From the NCBI RefSeq assembly GCF_008274695.1, contig NZ_VTOU01000001.1:992001-1056000 (forward strand): a stretch of 64,000 bases of DNA. The letters run 5' to 3'. Positions within the stretch are counted from its first letter, which is position 1. Each line of letters begins with the position of its first letter. Positions 9,480 through 17,290 of the stretch are shown here, one piece after another. Below the pieces are notes generated by a model that saw only the letters and a list, made by a program, of their open reading frames with translations, ran no database searches and had not been told where the DNA came from. Source of the DNA: Sphingomonas montanisoli. Its GTDB lineage: Bacteria > Pseudomonadota > Alphaproteobacteria > Sphingomonadales > Sphingomonadaceae. Both the position numbers and the translations under genes were made by a program.

Positions 9480-10451
9480 TCATTGAATTCGAACCTGAAA
9501 GCTGACGGTGCGGGTCGCGGGCGCGGGCACGTTGCCCAGCGCGACGGAAATGCCCGATCCGTTGAAGTTGCCCGCATCGCCATCGCCCGCGTCGCTCAGC
9601 GCGGCGCCGTCGAGCTTGAGGCTACCCGCGACATAGGCGGTGCCGGCCGGGATCGGATCGGCGATGACGACATCGCTCGCGGTGCCCCCCCCGGTGAAGC
9701 GGCCTTCCAGCGTGTAGGTGATGATCGCGCCGCGCATCGGCGTCTCGCTGCCGTCGCGCGCCTTGATCGCCTGCGTCTTGACCAGTTCGGCCTGGACTTC
9801 CTGAACCGAGGTGGTGCGGATCGGCCGACCGTTCACGTGGCCGCCGGTGCCGCCGATCACGACGTCGCTGCCGCTTTCGCCCGCGCCGGTGATTACCTCG
9901 CCCACGCGACGGCGGCCGAAGCGCGAGGATACGGGCAGTTCGACCGTGCTGCCGTCGAGCGTCCCGGTGCCCAGCACGAACACGCGATAGCGCGCGAACG
10001 GGCGCAGCAGCGGGGTTTCGGTGCCGGCAGGGATGCGGGGATCGATGCCCGGCTCGTAGCAGCCATTGTCATTGGCGTCGGCGGCGAGGCCGGTGACCTG
10101 GAAATTGCCGGTAGCGACCGGCTCGCCGATGATGAAGCTCTCATCGCCATTGCCGGTGTTGAGGATTTCGAAGCCGACCGCGGTCACATCCCCGGTCGGG
10201 TTGCTGCAGGCGGGCAGCGGATCGACGGTGAAGTCGATCAGTTCGTCCACGCGCGTGCTGACGGGGTTGGACGCAATCGTGCTGGTCTGGCCGTCGATGC
10301 CATATTGGACCTGGGCGACGTTGCGGATGGCGGTGCCCGCTTCGGTCGCCGCATGAACCGGATTGATCGACAGGCAGGCGATCAGCGCTGTCGCCGAAGC
10401 AACAGCGCCGGCCCATGCCCGGCGACCAATCCGAAGTTCAAGCAAACGCAA
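9480..10451 (-). CDS. Secreted DUF11 protein (323 aa), first gene of operon
   Basis: The promoter-proximal gene of the DUF11 operon. A signal peptide (...LSINPVHAA) leads into the shared motif GTAIRNVAQVQYGIDGQ and ASN. An Asp-rich turn (DANDNGCYEPGID) resembles the one in the 366-residue protein. The C-terminal ~110 residues are a DUF11 domain (RGAIITYTLEGRFTGGG, then VIADPIPAGTAYVAGSL). The start is TTG at 10451 with GGGGAG ten bases upstream, the same unusual start codon as the last gene of the operon. The cell-surface location is inferred from the signal peptide and family. Confidence 0.72.
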   Translation of the reverse strand: MRLLELRIGRRAWAGAVASATALIACLSINPVHAATEAGTAIRNVAQVQYGIDGQTSTIASNPVSTRVDELIDFTVDPLPACSNPTGDVTAVGFEILNTGNGDESFIIGEPVATGNFQVTGLAADANDNGCYEPGIDPRIPAGTETPLLRPFARYRVFVLGTGTLDGSTVELPVSSRFGRRRVGEVITGAGESGSDVVIGGTGGHVNGRPIRTTSVQEVQAELVKTQAIKARDGSETPMRGAIITYTLEGRFTGGGTASDVVIADPIPAGTAYVAGSLKLDGAALSDAGDGDAGNFNGSGISVALGNVPAPATRTVSFQVRIQ

Positions 10452-10561
10452 CAGAACGCAACTCCCCTAACGCATGTTCGGGGGTGCGCTCGCTTGCTTA
10501 ATCAGGAGTTATTTTCGGTCGCGACAAACGGTCTCGACGCCATTTGCTAATCGCCATTCTA

Positions 10562-10600
10562 ATACTGAGGTATAACTTTGGGTGGCGCGTTTATACTAAG
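10562..10600. promoter_or_regulatory. AT-rich divergent control region with repeated TATAC motifs
   Basis: The 276-base gap between the leftward DUF11 operon and the rightward TetR gene holds no gene. It is clearly richer in A+T than its surroundings. ATAC-TGAG-GTAT at 10562-10573 is a perfect palindrome and TATAC recurs at 10592-10596 in a similar TACTNAGG context. These are reasonable candidate sites for the adjacent TetR-family protein or for the two promoters. Confidence 0.4.
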
Positions 10601-10727
10601 GTCGAAGCCCCGAACCGCCCATGGCGCGAAGGTCTGCGCGAACCTGACAAGCCGCCGAATCACCTTCAGTTATGTCAGTAAGCATTTCCCGAATTGCCTT
10701 CCGAAAATGGTCCGCTATCCAACGTCC

Positions 10728-11405
10728 ATGACCGCGCGTAACCAGACCATATCCGCATCCCCCACCCCGCGACGCCCACAGGGCCGCCCGCGCCGGCTGA
10801 CGATCGACACCATCATCGACACGGCCTGCGAGATCGGAATCGACCGGCTCGACATGGCGGGGCTCGCCGCGAAGCTCGGCACCGGGGTTGCGACGCTGTA
10901 CGGCTATGTCGACAATTACGATCACCTGGTTCACCTGACGCTGCAGCGGCTGGCGCGCAGCACGCTGATCGTCGATCATGGACAGAGCTGGCAGGCGGTG
11001 CTGCGCGAACATGCCGCCGCGATCTTCGCGGTCTATCGCCGCCACCCGCAGCTGATCGGCCATATGATGGACGGCACGCGCCGCACCTTGGCCGATATCG
11101 TCTATTTCGATCATGTAGTGAAGCTGCTGGTCGATCGCGGGATCGCTGCCCCGCGCGCGCTGTCGCTCTATTTCGAAGTCAACCAGATCGTGGTCGGCGC
11201 CGCGGTGGGCATGCATTATCGCGCGTCGGCCGAAGCGGCAGCGGGCGGGCCGGACGCCTTGCGCCAGGAACTGATCGCAGCCTGCGACGCCAGCGGCCTT
11301 CCGGCGCTGGGCGAAGGCTTTGCCACCGCCGGCCTGCCGCCCGCGCTGGGCGACTATGAGCGGGCGCTCGAACGGCTGATCGCGGAGTATGACGCGACAC
11401 CATAA
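10728..11405 (+). CDS. TetR/AcrR-family transcriptional regulator
   Basis: About 225 residues. The N-terminal helix-turn-helix spans RLTIDTIIDTACEIGIDRLD and MAGLAAKLGTGVATLYGYV, the usual TetR layout with the recognition helix ending LYxYV. The C-terminal ligand-binding half is helical and unlike a named subfamily. ATG 10728 or 10707 are both possible starts; neither has a strong ribosome site, and the longer upstream reading frame adds non-conserved residues. It lies 16 bases before an SDR gene on the same strand and is divergent from the DUF11 operon, so it may control either. Confidence 0.8.
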   Translation: MTARNQTISASPTPRRPQGRPRRLTIDTIIDTACEIGIDRLDMAGLAAKLGTGVATLYGYVDNYDHLVHLTLQRLARSTLIVDHGQSWQAVLREHAAAIFAVYRRHPQLIGHMMDGTRRTLADIVYFDHVVKLLVDRGIAAPRALSLYFEVNQIVVGAAVGMHYRASAEAAAGGPDALRQELIAACDASGLPALGEGFATAGLPPALGDYERALERLIAEYDATP

Positions 11406-11421
11406 AGGGGAGGCAGGGGCG

Positions 11422-12198
11422 ATGAGGTCGATCTTCATAACGGGCGGTGCCAGCGGCATTGGTCATGCGACCGCAAAACTGTTCGCGAGCAAGGGCTGGC
11501 GCGTCGGGATCGGCGACATCCAGCAGCCGAAGGAACCGATCGACGGCGTCGCCTTCTTCTCCCTCGACGTGCGCGATCGCGATCAGTGGCACGCCGCGCT
11601 CGATGCCTTTTGCGGCGGCCCCGAGGGCGCGCTCGACGTCCTCGTCAACAATGCCGGCATCGTCCGCTACGGCCGCTTCGTCGCGAGCAATCCGACGGAT
11701 TCGGATCTGCTGGTCGACATCAACATCAAGGGCGTGATCAACGGCTGCCACATCGCGCTGCCCCATCTGCGTGCCGGAACCCGTCCGGCTATCGTCAACA
11801 TGGCCTCGGCCGGCGCGATCTATGGCGGGGCCGACCTGGCGGTTTACAGCGCAACGAAGTTCGCGGTGCGCGGGCTTTCCGAGGCGCTGGACGGCGAGTT
11901 CGCGCCGCTGGGCGTCGACGTGCGCTGCGTGATGCCGTGGTTTACCGACACGCCGATGGTCCACCAGAGCGGGTTCGATCGCAACACCTCGCTCAATGAC
12001 GAGATGGCGCGCAATGGTTCGCATGCGCCCGCCATGCCCGCTGCGGCGGTGTGGGACGCGGTGCACGGCAAGGCGCTGCACTATCCGGTGGGGCGGCCGA
12101 CCAAGATCTTCCGGCTGTTCGCGCGGATCTTCCCCGATGCGATGCGAAACGTCGCACGCAAGGGGGTGATGAAGAAGGATGCCGCGCGGCGCGTCTGA
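11422..12198 (+). CDS. Short-chain dehydrogenase/reductase
   Basis: A 258-residue classical SDR. The cofactor motif is TGGASGIG at residues 8-15, NNAG follows near residue 78, and the catalytic Ser and YSATK are in the MASAGAIYGGADLAVYSATK stretch. The acidic residue after strand 2 (GDIQQ) favours NAD(H). I chose ATG 11422, which has AGGGGAGGCAGGGG just upstream and begins at the first beta strand. It sits between the TetR gene and an alpha/beta hydrolase on the same strand, a likely three-gene operon. The alcohol or ketone substrate is unknown. Confidence 0.88.
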   Translation: MRSIFITGGASGIGHATAKLFASKGWRVGIGDIQQPKEPIDGVAFFSLDVRDRDQWHAALDAFCGGPEGALDVLVNNAGIVRYGRFVASNPTDSDLLVDINIKGVINGCHIALPHLRAGTRPAIVNMASAGAIYGGADLAVYSATKFAVRGLSEALDGEFAPLGVDVRCVMPWFTDTPMVHQSGFDRNTSLNDEMARNGSHAPAMPAAAVWDAVHGKALHYPVGRPTKIFRLFARIFPDAMRNVARKGVMKKDAARRV

Positions 12199-12227
12199 TT
12201 TCGACACAAGAAACAGGAGAGAGACTG

Positions 12228-12983
12228 ATGGCGACCTTCGTACTGATCCACGGAATGTTTCATGGCGGCTGGTGCTGGGACAAGGTGAAGGCCGCGCTGG
12301 AGGCGGACGGCCACATCGTCCACGCGCCCGATCTCGCCGGTTGCGGCAAGGATCAGACCCCGCCGATGCAGGTGACGCTGCAGCGCTGGACCGACGATCT
12401 GGCAGCGCTGCTCAACGGGATCGACGGCAAGGTCGTGCTGCTGGGCCACAGCCGCGGTGGCCTGCCGATCAGCCAGGTCGCCGAGACGGTGCCTGAGAAG
12501 ATCGCCGCGCTCGTCTATCTGACCGCGTTGATGCTGCCGAATGGCAAAGCCGCAATGCACATGGCCGATATCGGCGCCGAAGCCGGGATCGAGTTGCAGA
12601 TGGGCCTGATCACGCCGCGCCCCAATGCCGACGGCACCGCCCTGCTCCCCAACGAAGGCGCGGACGAGATATTCTATGGCGATTGCAGTGAGGAGGACCG
12701 CGCCTGGGCGATCCCGCAGGTCGGCCACGAACCGATGATCCCGCTGGCAACCCCGGTCTCGCTGACCGCCGAGCGTTACGGATCTATCCCGCGCATCTAC
12801 ATCGAAACGACGCTCGACCGCACCCTCCCGATCTCGAACCAGCGCGCGATGATCGCCGTGTCGAGGCCGACCGAGGTCATCACCTTCGAATGCGATCACA
12901 TGCCCAACGTGACGCACGTACCCGAACTGGTCAGGGCGCTGGAGGACATCGCCGCGCGTTATGCCGAGCGCGAGACAGCCTGA
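12228..12983 (+). CDS. Alpha/beta hydrolase, methylesterase/hydroxynitrile-lyase type
   Basis: A 251-residue hydrolase that starts directly with the first strand and HGMFHGGWCW, the pattern of the plant-type methylesterase/hydroxynitrile lyase group and bacterial EstC-like esterases. The elbow GHSRGG places Ser at 75. An Asp near TTLDRT and a His in CDHMPN complete a plausible triad. The ATG at 12228 follows CAGGAGAGAG. It is 29 bases after the SDR gene and probably co-transcribed. A small-ester substrate is likely. Confidence 0.82.
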   Translation: MATFVLIHGMFHGGWCWDKVKAALEADGHIVHAPDLAGCGKDQTPPMQVTLQRWTDDLAALLNGIDGKVVLLGHSRGGLPISQVAETVPEKIAALVYLTALMLPNGKAAMHMADIGAEAGIELQMGLITPRPNADGTALLPNEGADEIFYGDCSEEDRAWAIPQVGHEPMIPLATPVSLTAERYGSIPRIYIETTLDRTLPISNQRAMIAVSRPTEVITFECDHMPNVTHVPELVRALEDIAARYAERETA

Positions 12984-12994
12984 CCCGGGCTCAT

Positions 12995-13102
12995 CGTCAT
13001 TGCGCGGAGTCGCAGACGACGAAGCAATCCGGACCCGTACTGGAGAAGGCCAGGAGCCTCTCACATGCGGGCCTGGATTGCTTCGCTAAGCTCGCAATGA
13101 CG
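12995..13102. repeat. Dispersed repeat, family B (CGTCATTGCG...CGCAATGACG), copy 1
   Basis: The element begins CGTCATTGCGCGGAGTCG and ends GCTCGCAATGACG, with GAAGCAATCC and GGATTGCTTCG as inner inverted arms. Copy 2 is at 26747-26827. It has the build of the widespread CGTCATTGCGAGCGAAGCGAAGCAATCC-type intergenic repeats. It sits just after the hydrolase stop codon. Confidence 0.75.
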
Positions 13103-13119
13103 AGAGTCTTGACAAAATG

Positions 13120-13560
13120 AACCATTTAGGTTATTCACTTACCCATCCCCTCGCCGACGGGCGGGACGGATGCAGGACCGGCCCGGAGCAGAGCTCGCTC
13201 CGTTTCCGGGCCGTGAAAAGGTCGGCGCGAAGTCATCCGGACTCCCGCCGGCATGTGCTGGTAAAACCGCCGGTGTGCGGAAGCGGATTTGGGTTTCGAA
13301 GGAAAGACAGGGCCGATCCACTGCGGGCGTCACAGCCCGCATCCCGGGTAGCCCCGACCGGACAGACCTTTTCCCAATCCCATCACCGGGGTCGCCTCGC
13401 AAGGGCGGCCGCAGCCAATCGTTGGGCGCGCCCATAGCCTGGTGACAGGCTCGGGCCCACGCTCCGCCGGCCCCAGCCATGCCCGCACCAGACCACCCTG
13501 TTACCCGCGTCCGGGTGCCCCATTGGCAGGACGCGTCGACCTCTCCCTGTCCTGATTCTA
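13120..13560. other. GC-rich non-coding stretch with many inverted repeats; possible structured RNA
   Basis: The 605-base gap 13103-13707 has no convincing gene. It contains perfect inverted repeats: GGCCCGGA 13180-13187 with TCCGGGCC 13205-13212; TGCGGGC 13322-13328 with GCCCGCA 13335-13341; GCCTG 13437-13441 with CAGGC 13446-13450; CGCGTCC 13506-13512 with GGACGCG 13529-13535. I compared both strands from memory with RNase P RNA, tmRNA, SRP RNA and cobalamin riboswitch cores and found no convincing match. Confidence 0.35.
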
Positions 13561-13707
13561 CGCCACAAATGCGTCCGCGGCAGATCGCTCCTCTTCCCGC
13601 CTCGTAGATTGCCGGATGGGCGATCTAGCCTCTTCACACGGCGGCTTGGGGTGACGACGTCCCCAAACGGCGATACGCTCCGCCCCAACACGAACGGAGC
13701 AACGACA

Positions 13708-15111
13708 ATGGCGGATTGGATGCGGCGCAAGCCGATCGGGCGGCTCGCGGCGCAGGCCGACGGTGCAGGACTCGTCAAGAGCCTGTCCTGGCCGCATCTG
13801 CTGGCACTCGGGGTGGGCGCGATCGTGGGGACGGGTATCCTGACCCTGATCGGCGTCGGCGTCGACCGCGCGGGTCCGGCGGTGCTTCTGTCCTTCGCGA
13901 TCGCCGGTGCGATCTGCGCGTGCGCGGCGCTGGCTTATGCCGAATTGTCGACGATGATGCCCGCGGCGGGCAGCGCTTACACCTACAATTATGTCGTGCT
14001 GGGCGAGATATTCGCCTGGGTCGTCGGATGGAGCCTGATCCTCGAATATTCGCTGGTCGTCTCCACCGTCGCGGTCGGATGGTCGGGCTATGCGGCGCCG
14101 TTGCTCGCGGGCGTGGGCTTCCCGGCCGAGTTGGCGAAGGGGCCGGAACTGGGCGGCCTGATCAACCTGCCCGCGATCTTCATCATCGCGGTGGTGGCGG
14201 GGTTGCTGATGGTCGGCACGCGCGAAAGCGCCCGGCTCAACAGCGTGCTGGTGATCATCAAGATCGCAACCCTGATCCTGTTCGTCGCCGTCACCCTGCC
14301 CTATTTCCAGGCAGACAATCTCCACCCCTTCATGCCATTCGGCTTCGCCAAGATGGCCAGCCCCGACGGCGTAGAGCGCGGCGTGATGGCCGCCGCCGCG
14401 ATCATCTTCTTCGCCTTTTACGGCTTCGACGCGATCTCGACCGCGGCCGAGGAGACCAAGCGACCCGAACGCGATCTGGCGATCGGGATCGTCGGCTCGC
14501 TGGTGATCTGCACGCTCATCTATATCGGCGTCGCGGCCGCCGCGGTGGGCGCGATCCCCTTCACCCGCTTCGCCGACAGCCCCGAGCCGCTCGCGCTGAT
14601 CCTGCGCGAAATCGGGCGGCCGGGGGTGGCACAGATCGTCGCAGCCGCCGCCGTGATCGCGCTGCCGACGGTGTTGCTCGCTTTCCTCTACGGGCAGAGC
14701 CGGATCTTTCTGGTGATGGCGCGCGACGGCTTCCTGCCGCCGAGCCTTGCTGCGATCTCCAAGCGCGGTACGCCCGCACGGATCACCGCGCTGACCGCGG
14801 TGCTCGTCGCGATCCTGGCGGGCGTGCTGCCGATCGACCAGATCGCAGCGCTGGCCAATGCGGGGACGTTGATCGCGTTCATGTCGGTCGGCGCGTGCCT
14901 GATCGTACTGCGCAAGCGTTCGCCCGAGCTGCCGCGCCCGTTCCGCGCGCCGCTGGCATGGCTGGTCGGGGTCGGCGCGATCGCCGGCTGCCTCTATCTG
15001 TTCGTCAGCCTGCCGAGCCGGACCCTGCTCTACTGCCTGATCTGGAACGCGATCGGGCTGGCGGTCTATTTCGGCTATGGACGTCGCCGGGCGCTGCTGG
15101 GTTCCAGCTAA
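13708..15111 (+). CDS. Amino-acid permease, APC family
   Basis: A complete 467-residue inner-membrane transporter with about 12 hydrophobic segments. The first helix holds the APC signature GVGAIVGTGILTLIG, the second ends AELSTMMPAAGSAYTYNYV, and the sixth contains FFAFYGFDAISTAAEETKRPERDL, typical of CAT/YhdG-like cationic amino-acid transporters. ATG 13708 follows a GGAGCAAC ribosome site. A long non-coding stretch lies upstream, and an alpha/beta hydrolase gene starts 72 bases downstream with its own ribosome site. The substrate is not evident. Confidence 0.88.
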   Translation: MADWMRRKPIGRLAAQADGAGLVKSLSWPHLLALGVGAIVGTGILTLIGVGVDRAGPAVLLSFAIAGAICACAALAYAELSTMMPAAGSAYTYNYVVLGEIFAWVVGWSLILEYSLVVSTVAVGWSGYAAPLLAGVGFPAELAKGPELGGLINLPAIFIIAVVAGLLMVGTRESARLNSVLVIIKIATLILFVAVTLPYFQADNLHPFMPFGFAKMASPDGVERGVMAAAAIIFFAFYGFDAISTAAEETKRPERDLAIGIVGSLVICTLIYIGVAAAAVGAIPFTRFADSPEPLALILREIGRPGVAQIVAAAAVIALPTVLLAFLYGQSRIFLVMARDGFLPPSLAAISKRGTPARITALTAVLVAILAGVLPIDQIAALANAGTLIAFMSVGACLIVLRKRSPELPRPFRAPLAWLVGVGAIAGCLYLFVSLPSRTLLYCLIWNAIGLAVYFGYGRRRALLGSS

Positions 15112-15183
15112 GTCGAAGCCGTAACGACCGGATCGAAATCGGCCGCACAGGGTTCAGGGGCTCTACAACAGGAGAACCTCCCC

Positions 15184-16005
15184 ATGCCCACCGTCAACGC
15201 CCGCGATGGAGCGCCGCTTCACGTCAAGGATATGGGCACCGGCCCCGCCGTGATCCTGATTCACGGATGGCCGCTGACGGGCGACATGTGGGAATATCAG
15301 ACACTCGCGCTGATCGAGGCCGGCTATCGCGTCATCACCTACGACCGGCGCGGCTTCGGCCATTCGGCGCATCCCGCGCGCGGCTACGACTATGATAATT
15401 TCGCCGACGATCTGGCCGACATCATCAACGATCTGGCGCTGAGCGACGTATCGCTGGTCGGCTTCTCGATGGGTGGCGGCGAGATTGCGCGCTACCTGTC
15501 GCGCCACGGCGCGTCGAAGGTGAAGCGCGCCGCGCTAGTGAGTTCGGTGGTGCCGTTCCTTCTCAAGCGCGACGACAATCCCGACGGCGTTCCGCTGAAC
15601 GTGTTCGACGACATGAAGGCAGAGATCCGAAAGGACCGATTTGGTTTCCTGCAAACCTTCGCCAAGACCTTCTACGGCGTCGGTCTGGTCTCCAAACCGG
15701 TGTCGAGCGCGCTGCTCGACTGGACCTTCATCCTCGCCATCATGGCTAGCCCGAAGGCGACGCTCGACTGTATCACCGCGTTCGGCGAAACCGATTTCCG
15801 TCCGGATCTGAAGTCCTTCACGATCCCGACGCTGGTGATCCACGGAACCGCAGACAAGACCGTGCCGATCGATCCAACCGGCCGCGCGGCCGCGGCTGGC
15901 ATCACCGGCGCGACCTTGATCGAATATGACGGCGAACCTCACGGCCTGTTCGCCACCGCGCCCGAGCGGTTGAACGCCGACCTGCTGGAGTTTTTGGCGC
16001 GGTAG
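15184..16005 (+). CDS. Alpha/beta hydrolase, non-haem chloroperoxidase/arylesterase type
   Basis: A 273-residue enzyme with the sequence style of the cofactor-free chloroperoxidase/arylesterase family: HGWPLTGDMW (oxyanion region), YDRRGFG, and the elbow VGFSMGGGE with Ser95. The acid is in HGTADKTVP and the base in GEPHGLF. Such enzymes act as esterases and, with peroxide and acetate, can make peracids. No signal peptide. ATG 15184 has ACAGGAGAA upstream. Confidence 0.86.
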   Translation: MPTVNARDGAPLHVKDMGTGPAVILIHGWPLTGDMWEYQTLALIEAGYRVITYDRRGFGHSAHPARGYDYDNFADDLADIINDLALSDVSLVGFSMGGGEIARYLSRHGASKVKRAALVSSVVPFLLKRDDNPDGVPLNVFDDMKAEIRKDRFGFLQTFAKTFYGVGLVSKPVSSALLDWTFILAIMASPKATLDCITAFGETDFRPDLKSFTIPTLVIHGTADKTVPIDPTGRAAAAGITGATLIEYDGEPHGLFATAPERLNADLLEFLAR

Positions 16006-16014
16006 CTTCGTCAT

Positions 16015-16034
16015 CCTCTCCCGCCAGGGGGAGG
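16015..16034. repeat. Single-hairpin remnant of family A repeat
   Basis: CCTCTCCCGCCAGGGGGAGG forms one hairpin of the paired-hairpin family. It lies between the convergent ends of the hydrolase and the LuxR gene and may serve as a transcript-end structure for both. Confidence 0.5.
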
Positions 16035-16043
16035 AATCAAATG

Positions 16044-17144
16044 TCACCACACTGCGTTTGCGTGGGCCAATACGAGCGCCACCAGTTGCGACTGGCGCTC
16101 GACATCGGCCTTGGCGAAGATCGAGCGGAGGTGGACGCGTGCCGTCCCTTCCGAGATCGACATCGCCACCGCCGCTTCCTTGATGCTCATCCCGCCCGCC
16201 AGGGCGCTGACCAGTTCGGCCTCGCGCGCGGTGAAACCGAAGACGTCGATCAGGAAGGCGGGCGGGACGACGCGCTGGATGCCGCCTTTCAGCAGCACGA
16301 TGATCGCGGCGGCATGATCCTCGTCGACCAGAACCTCACGATCGACCGCGCGAAGCTGCAGGCTCCAGAAGCCGCCATCGGCACGGCCACGCGCGATCAG
16401 CGTGCGCTGGCGCGGTTCCTCCCCGGCCAACAGCGCCTCGCAGGCGCGCTCGAACCGTCTCTCGCTGTCGCGATCGACGCAGTGGAGCGTCTCGTGCGCC
16501 ACGAACAGCCCGTCGCGACCGTCGACAATCTTCTGGGCGAACTGGTTGGCGAGGAGGACGTGGCGCTCGCGGTTGAGGACGATCGATCCGATCGCCAGAC
16601 TGCGCGTCACCTCGTCATGAACGTCACGCTGATAACCGGTCAAGACCGAGCCTGCATAACCGCGCAGCGCCACGCGCAGACGCGGTTCCAGCAACTCGAA
16701 CAATTCGCGCTCTGCCGCACCGAAACGCCCTTCCCCCTCCACCCGGGCGCAGCGCAGGAAGACGCGCAGGCCCGATTTGGGATCGACCACGTTGATCGCC
16801 AGCAGATCGATCAGCCCGAGTTTGCGCAGGTGATCGCGGTAATAAGGATGCCGCTCCAATTCCTTGCCCGGCAGCAATTCGGACAAGATCGCCGCCTTGC
16901 GATCGGGCAGAGTGCGGAAGGGATCGGTCTCCCGCGGGACCCGCTCGAAACTGTCCATGCCCGATGGGTGGACCTTTGAATTGAGCATGATCCCGCGCCG
17001 CCGCTCGTTTGGAAAGCTCAGGTGGAGCGTCGCGTAGCTCGATCCGGTCGCCTCGGCCAGCAGCTTGAGGAAACGATCCCACGGCGGATCTTCGAGACTG
17101 CCCGCGTAGATGGCGTCGATCAGGGTGGCGGGATCGGGGGACAT
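16044..17144 (-). CDS. LuxR-family transcriptional regulator
   Basis: A 366-residue protein. The C-terminal ~60 residues are a LuxR/GerE helix-turn-helix (FGFTAREAELVSALAGGMS, then EAAVAMSISEGTARVHLRSIF). The first ~290 residues resemble no named sensor domain closely, but the middle has a PAS-like feel. There is no receiver domain or P-loop. ATG 17144 is used because upstream in-frame sequence runs through the intergenic operator region. A 20-bp inverted repeat lies 7-26 bases before the start, suggesting self-control. It is divergent from the crotonase-ferredoxin-Rieske genes and is the obvious regulator of them. Confidence 0.82.
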   Translation of the reverse strand: MSPDPATLIDAIYAGSLEDPPWDRFLKLLAEATGSSYATLHLSFPNERRRGIMLNSKVHPSGMDSFERVPRETDPFRTLPDRKAAILSELLPGKELERHPYYRDHLRKLGLIDLLAINVVDPKSGLRVFLRCARVEGEGRFGAAERELFELLEPRLRVALRGYAGSVLTGYQRDVHDEVTRSLAIGSIVLNRERHVLLANQFAQKIVDGRDGLFVAHETLHCVDRDSERRFERACEALLAGEEPRQRTLIARGRADGGFWSLQLRAVDREVLVDEDHAAAIIVLLKGGIQRVVPPAFLIDVFGFTAREAELVSALAGGMSIKEAAVAMSISEGTARVHLRSIFAKADVERQSQLVALVLAHANAVW

Positions 17145-17150
17145 GGATGC

Positions 17151-17170
17151 CCTATCCCAAAATAGGTAGG
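17151..17170. promoter_or_regulatory. Candidate operator 1 of the LuxR-type regulator
   Basis: CCTATCCCAAAATAGGTAGG is a 6-8-6 inverted repeat with one mismatch. It agrees at 16 of 20 positions with the element at 26854-26873 before the aldehyde dehydrogenase gene. It lies immediately upstream of the LuxR start codon, a position suited to autoregulation. Confidence 0.5.
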
Positions 17171-17186
17171 CGCGCGCAACCGGCGA

Positions 17187-17206
17187 TCCACTCCAAATAT
17201 GGTAGC
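17187..17206. promoter_or_regulatory. Candidate operator 2 (degenerate) before the crotonase operon
   Basis: TCCACTCCAAATATGGTAGC keeps the CCAAA core and the GGTAG half of the motif seen at 17151-17170 and 26854-26873. Its centre lies 94.5 bases before the ATG at 17291. The intact site before the aldehyde dehydrogenase lies 93.5 bases before its ATG, and both are followed by a GGTAG[GC]TCGGC context. Confidence 0.4.
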
Positions 17207-17290
17207 TCGGCGTAGGACAGGCACGGTAGGAAGAATCGACGCGCAGTGGGTCCATAGAGACCCAACGGAAGAGGCCTGAGAGGAGCGGAC

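Noticed and set aside
13120-13560. Cobalamin riboswitch, RNase P RNA or tmRNA in the structured gap
   Set aside because: Short stretches looked similar (for example CCGGACTCCCG and GAAGGAAAGACAGGG), but the invariant cores and their order do not fit, and no suitable downstream gene exists on the minus strand.
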